A stretch of 64,000 bases of DNA from the NCBI GenBank assembly GCA_015847255.1, contig JADLZK010009192.1, positions 102,111-166,110 of the forward strand, given 5' to 3'. The notes under the pieces were generated by a model. That model ran no database searches and had not been told where the DNA came from. It saw only the letters and a program-made list of their open reading frames with translations. Numbering within the stretch: position 1 is the stretch's first letter; every line of letters starts with the position of its first letter. Shown piece after piece: positions 46,461 to 56,655 of this stretch. The DNA is from Hyparrhenia diplandra (taxonomy: Eukaryota; Streptophyta; Magnoliopsida; Poales; Poaceae). Made by a program: the position numbers and the translations under genes.

Positions 46461-47929
46461 CAGCACGAGCATTTACTGTCTAATAGGAGTATATGAAAAG
46501 AAAACAAAAATTCAAAATTGCCTTCATGCCTTGAACATGGAGTATTCCCTGCCTGGGTGGCTGCTTGAATTCCCCACTGTTCGGTGTTCGGGTGCAAGTC
46601 AAAGGCTTTGGAATTCATGGAGTATTCAAGATGGGCGTCTCCCAACCCAAAAAGTGCTACAGTTCCTCGTCACATCTAATTTCTTAACGCATGCATAAAG
46701 CATTAAATTTAGATAAAAAAAAACTAATTACATAGTTTAGCTGAAAAAGTACGAGACGAATCTTTATCCATGGCGGGACAACAATTACCAAAGAGTGAAA
46801 TGCATGGTGGGTACATGAACTTGTCTTCCTATGCCAAATAGACCCATGGACTCAAATTGCACATTTGACACCTTAAACTTCATCATGGGTTCACTGCAGG
46901 TCCAATCAACTAGTCACCGTGAATTCACAGTCCACCGTGATACAAACCGTTAGCCAGGCTAACGTGACCCATGTAAACTTGCAATCCCCCTCCCCTTTCT
47001 TCCCCTCATTCTCTCATATTCCCCCTGCCATAGAGTAACTTTCAGATTGTCACACTTTCAATTGCAATATGTATGTAACAATTTGTGAGAATAATATAAG
47101 TCATAGAGTAACCAAAGTCATATATTATATTTTTATATTTTTATATTATATATGTATATATATATACAAGCATCCGACAGTTTCATAGCATCATAGTTTG
47201 TTGCATCCAAATATCATACATACAAAGAGTAGAGCCAACTATGCAGAGCTCCATCCAGCTAGCTACCTGAGCCCTAGCCACCATCCAAAAGATGAGAAAG
47301 CACCCATCTAGTTGTCTTTGGTGCATTTCTGTATATTGACATGGACTGTCTATATTAGTTCCTTGTCCAAAATATATACTACACACAAAAGTATCATCCT
47401 AGATTCACAGAAAAAGATCATGCTTTCCCTTGATCAGGTTTGTTGGTCTTCTTTGTCTTCTTAGCAGCTGAGGCAGTGCCCTTGCCCTTTGCTAGTATAG
47501 CTCTACCAGTTTTTGTAGCTGTGGATGGTGGCATTGGTCTTGCAGCAGGTAAGTTTGACATGATGAAGCTTGAATCAGGTAGACCAACTGGTTCAACCCT
47601 CCTTGATGCATCCTGTGAAGCCTGTTATATGGTCAACCAGTTAGAGCAATAGGCATATGCAAAAAGACACTAAGCAGTTAGAGAAAAGACACTAAGCAGT
47701 TAGTGCAATAGCCTGTTAAATGCAAGTCACCTCTGCATCCAGCCTTGCTATCATGGTATCTCCTACCATCTGTGAAAAAGAGACCTGGCTATCCACTGTT
47801 AGCTGTGACAAAAGGGGCTGGCTTCCTCCAACCAGCATAGAAAATGGTTGCACTGTTTCTTCATCATAATGCATTACAATCTGCAAAGGCCATCACATTA
47901 CCAAGTTAAGCTAGTGAAATTAATGGAAA

Positions 47930-48235
47930 ATTAACAAGCTGTAGTTATATGCAAGTACCTGAGCCATTGCTTCCTCTTCATACATATTTTCATCATAGTG
48001 AAATGGTTCCTCTTCTGTTGGTTCCACACTTGAACTAGGCACATTGTCCTGTGGCTGCAATCCTGACTTTTTTTAGAGCACAACCTTTCTTGTTGTGTCC
48101 AGTTTGTCCACAATAGCTGCATGTCATACTGACCCCATGCCTTGATAATCTAATTCCTTGATTTGTTTCAATTTCTGTAGGCTGCTTCTTCCTATTTTTG
48201 GGTGGCCTTCCAACTTTTTTTTCTCATACTTGGGG
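47930..48235 (-). pseudogene. MULE transposase C-terminal fragment (zinc knuckle)
   Basis: Reading the minus strand from about 48235, a GRPPKNRKKQP basic stretch is followed by CSYCGQTGHNKKGC, a CX2CX4HX4C zinc knuckle at about 48120-48080, the usual tail of MURA/FAR1-type MULE transposases. The catalytic DDE region is absent, so the element is non-autonomous. Confidence 0.75.
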
Positions 48236-48269
48236 GCAGGACCTCTGGACAGGGACCTTCTCCCAAGTG

Positions 48270-48500
48270 GTGGGATCACTACAAGGCAAGATTTTGGGAC
48301 CAGGGACCCTCCCCGGCGGCAGCGGAGGGCGCAGATCCTCGGGCGCCACCGTAGCGGCAGCAGATCGCGGCTGCTCCGCCTGCGCTGCGGCGGCCAGGAA
48401 GCCTCACGCGGAGACGGGAAAAAAGGAACGGAAGAGAAAAAGGAAAAAGAAAATAGAAAAGAAAAAAAAAGGGAAAAAGAGGGAAGAAAGAGGGGCCAAA
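48270..48500. other. GC-rich then purine-rich stretch inside the MULE
   Basis: 48300-48410 is GC-rich and could be host sequence picked up by the MULE. 48418-48495 is an A/G run. No recognisable product. Confidence 0.3.
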
Positions 48501-48872
48501 TTGCATATTTTCATGGGCCACTTACACACACGTTAGCCAGGCACTAACGGGGTTAGGCCATGGTGGCCGGTCCAAGTCCGTGAATTTACGCTGACCAAGA
48601 TGACTGGGCCTGCAGTGAACCAATAATCAAGTTTAGGGGGCCAAATGTGCAGTTTCAGAGTCCATAGGGCTATTTGGCATAGCTAGACAAGTTCATGTAT
48701 GTACCATGCATTTGACTCATTACCAAATACAAACGAAAAGTGCTACAGTACCCAACCCCAAAATATTTCACCAACTAAACACCCCTCACTACTGCACATT
48801 TGCCATGGCAAGCACAACTTGCCAACCACTCACTCCGCAGTACTACGTTGTACTGTCCAGCGTTATTATGCA

Positions 48873-48880
48873 TATAAATA
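48873..48880 (+). promoter_or_regulatory. likely TATA box of the SINA-like gene
   Basis: TATAAATA about 125 bp before the ATG. The duplicated promoter at 44600 has TATAAACA in the same place. Motif-based only. Confidence 0.45.
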
Positions 48881-48998
48881 GGAACACACCCTCGAACAGG
48901 TACTGCAGCCGGCCGGAGAGAACTACTGCATCTTGCCACTCGTCTTTGCCTTCCCCGACTAGTAGAACCTGCCTTCTTCCCCACCGCCGCCGCCGGAG

Positions 48999-50142
48999 AT
49001 GGAGCAGCCGTGGACTTCGCGGATCGACGCGTCCTTCTTCGACTGTGTCCACTGCCGGAAATTCCTAAAGCCCCCTACTTTCAAGGTCTGTTCTTGTGCT
49101 GCTCGATCTGCTCTCATGGCCGGCCGGGTTGATTCATCTATCTGATTCTTGGTTTTGTGTTGCAGTGCGACGCCGGCGATGTCGTGTGCCAGGACTGCTG
49201 CGACGGCCACCTCCAGGTCTGCTCCGACGCCGTCACCAAGTCGTGCATCCCGTGCCCGGACATGGACTGCGTCCTGCGCGCCCCCATGTTGTTCTGCGTG
49301 CACAGGGAACACGGGTGCACGGCTCGGCTGGCCTACCACGAGTCGGCGGATCACGTCAGGTCCTGCAACTTCGCGCCCTGTGAATGCCCGGACTGCGATT
49401 TCATGTCCTCGCCCGCGGAGCTGCTCCAACACTTCTCCAAGAGCCACAGCTGGCCCGTCCTGCACAACTACTCCCTCCAGGGATGGTATTAGAAGTCGTT
49501 TAGGACAGCGACACGGTCTCCAAAACACAACTTTGACCTCTTATTATTATAAAAATATTTATGGAGATGTGATATATGTATACTTTTATCAAAGTATTTT
49601 TTAAGATAAATCTACTCATATAATTTTTACATTTACAAACTCAACAACTTAAAAGTTATTGGTGATTTATATTCCCGATGTTTGACCAAAACCTTTTCCA
49701 AAACGACTTCTAATGCCAGCCCAGAAGAAAGTACGTCTACGGGCAGCCGTGGAAGGTCCCCATCAGGCGCGGCTGGAACTGGATAGTGGCGGCGCTGGCG
49801 GGCGCGTCGGACGGCTACGTGTTTGTGGTGCACGCTTCACCAGTGGACCGTGTCATGGCCGTGTGGGTGGCGTGCTTGAGGGCGTCCGAGGATGCGCCCG
49901 CGGTGGCGCGCCAGTTCCGCTGTGAGCTCTGGCTCAAGGGCGGGGGCACCAAGGTGGCACCCTTCTTGTCCAGGGTGCCGAGCACCGACGGCTGGAGTCT
50001 GAACATGCCGAGCATGGTCCTGACGGTGCCTGATGAAAAGCTGCCCTCCAAGGCCGCCCTCATTGTCCGCATCCACAAAGACGAGGCCGTCTCCAGTGAT
50101 GACGATGAGGCTGGCTCCACTGAAGAGGAGGCGTCTCCATGA
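48999..50142 (+). pseudogene. SINA-type E3 ubiquitin ligase gene split by a MITE
   Basis: Plant SINA-like proteins are RING-type ubiquitin ligases. Exon 1 (48999-49085) encodes MEQPWTSRIDASFFDCVHC and part of the RING. Exon 2 from 49166 completes it (CDAGDVVCQDCC, SCIPCPDMDC) and adds the SIAH-type zinc finger (CVHREHGCTARLAYHE, HVRSCNFAPCECPDCDF, HFSKSHSWPV). The frame stops at TAG 49490-49492, exactly where a MITE inserts. After the MITE the C-terminal substrate-binding region resumes (YGQPWKVPIRRGWNW near 49730, VVHASPVDRVMAVWVACLR, FRCELWLKG) and runs to 50142. The insertion removes the C-terminal domain, leaving a protein of about 138 residues with RING and zinc fingers if expressed. A TATA-like TATAAATAGG lies at 48873. 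Confidence 0.85.
49490..49712. mobile_element. MITE inserted in the SINA-like gene
   Basis: ATTAGAAGTCGTTT (49488-49501) is perfectly inverted as AAACGACTTCTAAT (49701-49714). The interior is AT-rich with phrases (AAATCTACTCATATAATTTT, CAAACTCAACAACTTAAAAG) common to a grass MITE family. About 223 bp. Its first bases supply the in-frame TAG stop. TA or TTA/TAA is the likely target site, which the palindromic ends hide. Confidence 0.8.
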
Positions 50143-50491
50143 TGAGGATGGGTCATCATCATCAGGCGACGACTCCACCCTCATGACGCCGTAGTAGCAC
50201 TAGTATTGAGGATCATTTCTCAACTAATGACACCTGGATCTAGTCTATCTTTTCAAATGTTTTTTAGTTCCTTGTTTCCTGTCGTACTGAACTTCAAGCG
50301 AACATCGCCAATGCAGTTGAGCAGGGCCGCCTATTACTGAACTGCACGTCGTTTTTTCTCTTGTCTTGTTATTTTTCCTTTGTTTATTTTCTGTCATGCA
50401 TGGAGGCTGCCGATCCGGATTCGTGTAAGATTAGATTTACACTTTGTGTAGCACTAGTCGCGCTAGCTCCCTTGGCCGCCACGCTTGCCAC

Positions 50492-51025
50492 TCACTGTGG
50501 GCGTTCGGTAAATACCGAACCGATCGGTTCGGTTCTTCGTATCGGTAAAATTCGGTTCCGAGAAATCGGTACCGATCGGTTCCTAAAAAAATTCGATGAC
50601 CGGGGATTTCGGTTTTCGTAAATTCGGTTACCGAAAACAGTACCGAACTGCTCACAAAGAAGATGTAATATCATGTTTTAAAACTAATTTTGACATGATT
50701 TCATAGATAATAATGGTACAAAATACAAATGCATATAAAAGTCCACATAACTATAAGTGTTAGTGCCAAAAATATATAATATAATAGTCTATAATAGTAT
50801 AATTAATAATATAACAACACTTAAACTTGTCACATTTCAGGTAACTTCGGTAAGTTCGGTAAATTCGGTAAATTCGGTTCGGTTTCGGTATTTACCTCGG
50901 TAAATTCGGTTCCTCAGACCCTGGAACCGAACAGGAACCGAATTATTCGGTTTCGGTACTATTCGGTTCGGTTCTCGGTTTTTTCCGGTTCGGTTTCGGT
51001 TTTCGGTATTTTGTGCCCACAGTGA
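50492..51025. mobile_element. non-autonomous hAT element with 8-bp target duplication
   Basis: Perfect 11-bp inverted ends TCACTGTGGGC and GCCCACAGTGA, flanked by the 8-bp direct repeat CTTGCCAC (50484-50491 and 51026-51033). Both subterminal regions are packed with CGGTTCGGT/ACCGAA-type motifs, likely transposase-binding sites; the centre is AT-rich. 534 bp, no coding capacity. Confidence 0.9.
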
Positions 51026-51345
51026 CTTGCCACTCCACGAGTGCGGCAGCGTTCGCACGACAGTCCTGCGAAGCCGGACGGCAAGCCGGCAAAATGCCGT
51101 GTGGGCCGCGCTCCCCGGTAGGCGGCGCCAACGTCAAGAAGGTGAAGCTCGTCCTCACCTTCCAAGCAAGCCGCCGCGACGACGCGCGCGCAGCTTCCCG
51201 AGACTCTGTGCACGCCTGTGGGCGCGCTCGGCCGCTCTAATGCCGGGCCGGACGGCTCTGCATTCATGGTGCCTCGGCAGGTTTTGGTGTCCGCTGGGCG
51301 TGGCCGGCGGCAGTGCCGTATCAATGTGACCGGCGCAGCTAGCCG
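51026..51345. repeat. segment related to 29985-30120
   Basis: 51190-51345 shares with 29985-30120: GCAGCTTCCC, GCATTCATGGTGCCTCG.CAGGTT, CGGCAGTGC.GTAT.AATGTG and GCGCAGCTA. Non-coding in both places, although frames can be drawn. Confidence 0.65.
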
Positions 51346-53210
51346 ATGAAGAAACATTTGGGTGGCTGCTGGCCTCCTTCCGAGTAGCTTTTCCTATGAT
51401 ACAACGGGGACTTTGATTTGCATGACCAGATGGATCATCTCCAAGGGACAACAGAGATGGATTGGCAACCTAATATTTTTTTTCCCCGTTATCGTTGGGA
51501 AATAAATCAGTTGGCAGTTGGCACGGCACAATTTTTTTTCCCCTAATCCGTTGGATCCCACTCCCTGTCGCGCCTCACCGAGGCGGCAGCACCTTTCGCG
51601 ACGGAGCACTCCCCTTCCTCCACACATCTACCACCTCATCCCTGCATCTTGGCGCCAGCAAGCTCCAAGCCTATCTTTGTGACATGCAGAATCAGGTGCT
51701 ACTTTTTTTTTTGACAAGGAAGGCGATTTCGTGAAACTGGTTTCTGGAGCTGAGCCGGCGTTCCGTTTTCGCTCACTTTTTCTTTTCACCGCGAGCTGGG
51801 AGCAACTCAAACGTCGCTCTGCTGGTAGAATACCGAGAACCTGTGGGCTGGCACGGCCTGCAAATTTGACCGTGAAGTGGGCTGGCATAGGCATGAATTC
51901 TGGACTACAGTGCCGTGCTTGGGCTGGCAGTCAGTCACGAGGCACACGGCTCGGGGAGGCACTGGGTGCCATGTCGAGCCGGCCCAGCCCAATGGTCATC
52001 TATACATATTTTTTTTTGGAAATGTGAATTTTTATTAATTTCAAAAAATTATATCAAGGTGATACAATGTCTTAAACATTCTCGGCCTCTACCCTTGGGC
52101 ACACAACCTTTGATAGTTTTAAATAACTAGACACACTAATGACTGTTAATCCTAAGACTAGACCTGGTCTTCTATACATGTGTGATCGAGGATTAATCCG
52201 GTGTCAGCACTCTGCTTTACTAGTAGTTACTAGTAGAGTAGTTTATTTTTCCAGCTTTATGGGCCATTTCTAGAGCTTGGAAGAACTTCTCAAAGTAGAT
52301 AAATGGCAAAATTTGTATAGTAACCTTGTTTATTTCTGTTCTTTTTTTTTTTTTTTTTTTTTTGCCATTTTTTGCTTCCCCTTCTACCCGAGTTCTTATC
52401 CTTATCCTCCTCCAACCACAAGGCCTGATGTATTTGGCCTTTGACTTCCTCGCGTCTACGTCCTCAATGCTCTACACACCAGGACCCAGGTACCACATGG
52501 CCCCGGTACCCTAATGTTCCTAGAAGTTCACGTTCACGCAGCCAACATGGTTGTGCCAGTGTGTCCCGGCTCAGCTGCTACATCACCGAGACAGGTGGCC
52601 GCACCTGTGCTTTCCCTAACATCCCATGCTCGACGGCTCCTTCTCCATGTTAGGTGACAATGCCTATGAGCCTATCTTCTCCGCGAATCTATGGTCACGC
52701 ACGGCAAACTTGCCCATGGCCGCACGAACATGGCCTGGGAACAGGGCAACCTACATTTTTCCGTTGTCTCCCATCATCTCCACTCTCTCTAGGCACAATT
52801 CACGTGGCTTCTCCCAAATGGAGTTGTTGTTTTTGGACCCATTTGGTAGGTGGAGTCGTGAAACACCGTCCTAAGTGACTCCGGAAGCCCAACAAAACAT
52901 AGCCTTATATTCTTGTCAACTTTGGACATTCACGTGAAGGCATCTATTATGAATCATGACACTCTCTGTCCTTGCAGGAAGGCCATGCATTCGTTGAGGA
53001 TCAAAATGGATGATATGTAAGACAATATAATTTAGGGGCTTTGCCCACCTCAAGTCGTCTGGGTGAAGCCCGCCTCAGGCCGCGACCCAAATGTGGGGGT
53101 GGGGGAGCGGGTTGGAGGGAGGGAGGAGGCCGTACAGGAGTCGTGCCGCCGGTAGCTTCTGGAGAGTGAGGCTACCCGCACGCCGCCCCCCGCCCCGAAG
53201 AGAGGGCGAC
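51346..53210. other. intergenic sequence with transposon relics
   Basis: 51845-51995 is another block of the cacgg-motif family (GCTGGCACGGCC, GGCACACGGCTCGG). A long poly-T run is at 52347-52363. 52400-52870 is C-rich without a recognised product. 53090-53210 is GC-rich. No gene supported. Confidence 0.35.
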
Positions 53211-54296
53211 GGGGAGGCTACGCGCGCCGGGACAAGTGTAATCGACGGTCTCCAGCGGGCGGCCTCGCTGACGGAGAAACTGCGTCGGCCTCTTCGATGC
53301 GAAGGGATAAGGTGAATTGTCCATGGGGTATTTTTATTTTTTATCTTTTGTCCCGTCCTTTTTTATCCTTTTTTTTTTTTCACTAAATAATAGCAACAGT
53401 ACCAACGGTGTTAAAAACGAGGGTAGACGGAGGTTTCATTTGGAAAAAACGAGAGTAAAAGCGCAAAGTTAAAAAAAACAAGGGTAAAATCACCATGAAG
53501 GTATAAAATAAGGGTAGAATCACCAAATATCCTATAATCTACTGTTTTACATACTGCTAAAGTTATTAGTGGCACGGTGGTCCTCTATCGTATATTGGAT
53601 AGAATTGAGGTTGTGTACATACGCGTTCTTGTCTACTTTTCCACGTATGGATAGAATGAATCGTGAATCACGACCCTCTCGTCTTTGAGAGGAATCATGA
53701 GAGTTGACAGATCACCCGTTTATACAAATTTAGATGGCGACCACGTGGCAAAGGGGAGGCTACGCGCGCCGGGACAAGTGTAATCGACGGTCTCCAGCGG
53801 GCGGCCTCGCGACGGGAGAAACTGCGTCGGCCTCTTCGATGCGAAGGGATAAGGTGAATTGTCCATGGGGTATTTTTATTTTTTATCTTTTGTCCCGTCC
53901 TTTTTATCCTTTTTGTTTTTTTCACTAAATAATAGCAACAGTACCAACGGTGTTAAAAACGAGGGTAGACGGAGGTTTCATTTGGAAAAAAACGAGAGTA
54001 AAAGCGCAAAGTTAAAAAAAACAAGGGTAAAATCACCATGAAGGTATAAAATAAGGGTAGAATCACCAAATATCCTATAATCTACTGTTTTACATACTGC
54101 TAAAGTTATTAGTGGCACGGTGGTCCTCTATCGTATATTGGATAGAATTGAGGTTGTGTACATACGCGTTCTTGTCTACTTTTCCACGTATGGATAGAAT
54201 GAATCGTGAATCACGACCCTCTCGTCTTTGAGAGGAATCATGAGAGTTGACAGATCACCCGTTTATACAAATTTAGATGGCGACCACGTGGCAAAG
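53211..54296. repeat. 542-bp tandem duplication upstream of a peptide gene
   Basis: Copy 1 is 53211-53752 and copy 2 is 53753-54296. Both begin GGGGAGGCTACGCGCGCCGG and end GGCGACCACGTGGCAAAG. Differences are few (TCGCTGACGGAG against TCGCGACGGGAG; T and A runs of different length). A head-to-tail duplication with near identity is recent. Confidence 0.95.
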
Positions 54297-54669
54297 CTTA
54301 TTAGTGGTCCGTCTCGCAAAAAAAAAAGGTCCAATGGCCGTGTATCACGCCGTCTCTTAGTTTTTTTTATTATCACACATGCAAAAAGCTTTATTAGTGC
54401 GTACGTATGGTGCAGATGTACATTCCATTTCCATATACTATATGGTACTCCGTACAGATATATGCCATACATTAATGATCTACGTACGGCGTCGTCGTCT
54501 GATCACTTGTACCTACTACAGCTACAAACTAAAGAAATGCGCGTGTGGACAGTTTTGGAGGATCATCCACGCGCGCGTACGCAACCATATCCATTAATCG
54601 GTGATAGATCTCGACTTTGTCTTTGATAAAATGGAAATAAACAGGTGTGGGTGCAGGGCGTTTGGCGCC

Positions 54670-54677
54670 TATAAATA
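54670..54677 (+). promoter_or_regulatory. TATA box of the 10-Cys peptide gene
   Basis: TATAAATA, 91 bp before the ATG at 54761, with a CA-repeat leader (CACACACACAC) in between. Good position for a plant core promoter. Confidence 0.7.
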
Positions 54678-54760
54678 GCACCACTGTACGTGCCGTTTGG
54701 CCAGCGCAGAGGATCGACGAGTAGTCATATCACTCACACACACACACACACCCCGCCGCT

Positions 54761-55114
54761 ATGGCTTCCACCACTGCACAGAAGAAGAAGGTGGCCATTG
54801 TTTGCCTGATGCTGTTGGCCGTCGGCCTGCAGCTGATGCCCATCGGGATGGCTGCAGACGATGACTGCACTGAAACGGTGAAGGATGGTCGTGTTCCCAA
54901 CAACCAGTGCATCTGCTCAAAGAACTGCGCTTGTGCCGGCAAGTGCATCGCTGATCCTGGTGATCAAGATGTTCGGTCCTGCTTCATCGACTGCGTGCTC
55001 AAAAACGACTGCAACTGCAACCCAAGTCCAACCAAGGTGGAGACCAAGACGCCGACGCCGACGCCGGACGAGCAAGCCCAGGCCCCTACTACACCACCTG
55101 GGGCTGGGGTCTGA
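54761..55114 (+). CDS. secreted cysteine-rich peptide, 10 Cys, family not certain
   Basis: A single-exon frame of 117 residues. An N-terminal KKK is followed by a hydrophobic signal peptide (VAIVCLMLLAVGLQLMPIG) with likely cleavage after GMAA. The mature part has 10 cysteines: one after DDD, then QCICSKNCACAGKC, then SCFIDCVLKNDCNC. The tail is low-complexity and rich in Pro/Thr (KTPTPTPDEQAQAP), as in hydroxyproline-rich extensions. It is probably an apoplastic peptide of the thionin-like or other cysteine-rich group, so a defence or signalling role is an inference. TATA box and 5' leader are well placed. The promoter lies next to a recent 542-bp duplication. Confidence 0.75.
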   Translation: MASTTAQKKKVAIVCLMLLAVGLQLMPIGMAADDDCTETVKDGRVPNNQCICSKNCACAGKCIADPGDQDVRSCFIDCVLKNDCNCNPSPTKVETKTPTPTPDEQAQAPTTPPGAGV

Positions 55115-55770
55115 GATGCTTGGATTGAAGACCGACGACCCCACGACACGCGCAAGCTACCATGTTACGTGAAGCGCGTTAACTATTTCGAGCAATAATC
55201 GGCGTACTACGTACGCGAATATATATAATAAACCTCTTCCCTGCAGGCACCAAACGGGAAGCAGCTTATATATATATATATATTAATGTACGTGTAAATA
55301 GTTATATGTGTACATGTAATGCATGCATCTCACGTGTGCATTGCATGCCGTCTTTATTGTTAATAATTATGTGCATGCAAGTCTGTAATAATAAACGTAC
55401 GTGACGGCCGGCATGTCCGTAAGTGTCTTGTTGCATCCGTGCTGGAGCATACGTTGCCTGACTTTAATCGCCGGTGTGGAGCTTGCGTATGTAATCGTAC
55501 GTGCCTTTGATTTTAGGGCTTCATTTGGTCTGGCACAGCTTCACGTACTTTTGATGTTGCCTTTGCCCATGAGCTAGCTAGGAATCGAGGCGATCGATAA
55601 ACGACCATGAACCATGAGCTCGAGTACTGGCCGCACAGTATTGTAGCAGCGTCACACTGCATGCTGTGGTGGAGGCATAGGCAGTCCATGATCGAATCCA
55701 TGGCTGCCCCTCCGTGCTTTTTTGGACGTACGACCGGCCGGCGGCACCACAGCAGCAACGACTGACAACA
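55115..55770. other. 3' UTR and intergenic
   Basis: AATAATAAACG-type poly(A) signals near 55225 and 55388 and a (TA)n run at 55267-55283. No gene. Confidence 0.4.
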
Positions 55771-55773
55771 AAT

Positions 55774-55956
55774 GCCCTGTTTAGTTGAGGGACTTTTTAG
55801 TCCCCAGGAATAAAAAAAAGTCCCTTAGAAACCAAACGGGTAGGGACTTTTTAGGAACTTTTTTCTCTATTAGTCTCAAAAGACTCTCTTGGAGGGACCT
55901 TTTTATTAGTCCTCGGGACTAAAAAGTCCTAGGACTTTTCTAAACCAAACAGGACC
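55774..55956. mobile_element. Tourist-like MITE
   Basis: CCCTGTTTAGTT at the left mirrors AACCAAACAGG at the right, with GGGACTTTTTAGTCCC and GGGACTAAAAAGTCC inside. About 180 bp. Confidence 0.75.
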
Positions 55957-56029
55957 AAAGTATGCATGGCTGCGCCAAAAGCCTAGACTAGCAGGAGAAG
56001 AACGCTCAAAGCCTCTCTGATCCGAAAAA

Positions 56030-56655
56030 CCCTATTGACGTGGACCAAGTCCATCTTCAAGAGCACCCGAACACTTTCTCGTGGAAGCTAACAGTGGCAC
56101 AGAACTACTCGGCGGCTTCGGCTTACGGGGCTATGTTCTTTGGATCGTCGGCGCCGTTGGGAGCAAAAGAGATTTGGAAAACTTCGGCGCCGCCGAGAAT
56201 TCGTTTCTTCTTCTGGTTGGTCATGCATGGAAGGTGCTGGACAGCGGAAAGAAGGTTTCACCATGGGTTACAGGACTCCGACACTTGTATCATGTGCGAC
56301 CAAGCGTCGAGGCTATGGACCATATCCTGTCGGGTTGCAGCTTTAGTAGGGAGGTTTGGCATATTTGGTTGTGCAAGCTGCACCTCCAGGATCTCATAGT
56401 GGTTGCCGAGGAGCAAGCGATGGAGTGGTCGTTGTGTCACATGAAGATGTGGTTTCGACTCTTTCTTCTTCGCCGTTGGTTGGGTGCTTTGGAAGGAGCG
56501 CAACGCAAGGACCTTCAATGGAGTTGCAAAGTCCCCACTTCAGCTAGCCCAGCAGATTCAGGAGGAGATCGATTATCGCGTTTGCTAGTTGATGGGTGCT
56601 TCGTCCTTGCTTGTGTTCAAGGCGTCATTTGATCATGTGTAATCCCTTTTAGTTT
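56030..56655 (+). pseudogene. LINE (L1-type) reverse-transcriptase C-terminus, zf-RVT domain, decayed
   Basis: The first frame reads a zinc-binding RT tail: SASAYGAMFFGS, EIWKTSAPPRIRFFFWL, HGRCWTAERR, CIMCDQAS. The next part, in another frame, reads MDHILSGCSFSREVWHIW, and a third frame carries NARTFNGVAKSP. This order is typical of the C-terminal end of plant non-LTR retrotransposon ORF2. Frameshifts make it dead. A CACTA element interrupts its 3' end; the continuation after 58280 runs to an A-rich end near 58390. Confidence 0.8.

Larger units (their letters stand above)
46793..48718 (-). mobile_element. Mutator-like element (MULE) with 9-bp target duplication
   Basis: The 9-bp direct repeat ATTACCAAA lies at 46784-46792 and 48719-48727. 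The element ends are long inverted repeats (at least 150-200 bp, diverged): GAGTGAAATGCATGGT on the left against GAGTCAAATGCATGGT read from the right, followed by CATGAACTTGTC, ATGCCAAATAG, TTCACTGCAGG and GGCTAACGTG blocks on both sides. A 9-bp duplication with long TIRs is diagnostic of MULEs. The element is 1926 bp and contains only the end of a transposase. Confidence 0.9.
46633..48785. mobile_element. MITE (same family as 44019) split by a MULE
   Basis: 46640-46792 matches the left half and 48728-48785 the right half of the MITE at 44022-44259: AAAAGTGCTACA, TTTCTTAA.GCATGCAT and ACGAGA.GAATCTTT on the left; ATACAAACGAAAAGTG.TACAGTA and AATATTTCACCAACTAAACACCCC on the right. The MULE at 46793-48718 separates the halves. 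Confidence 0.85.

Noticed and set aside
48270..48536. Lys/Glu-rich frame as a nuclear protein
   Set aside because: A purine run inside the MULE next to its right inverted repeat; no conserved motif.
53211..54296. The two 542-bp copies as LTRs of a small retrotransposon
   Set aside because: They are directly adjacent with no internal region, no TG...CA ends, no primer site or purine tract.
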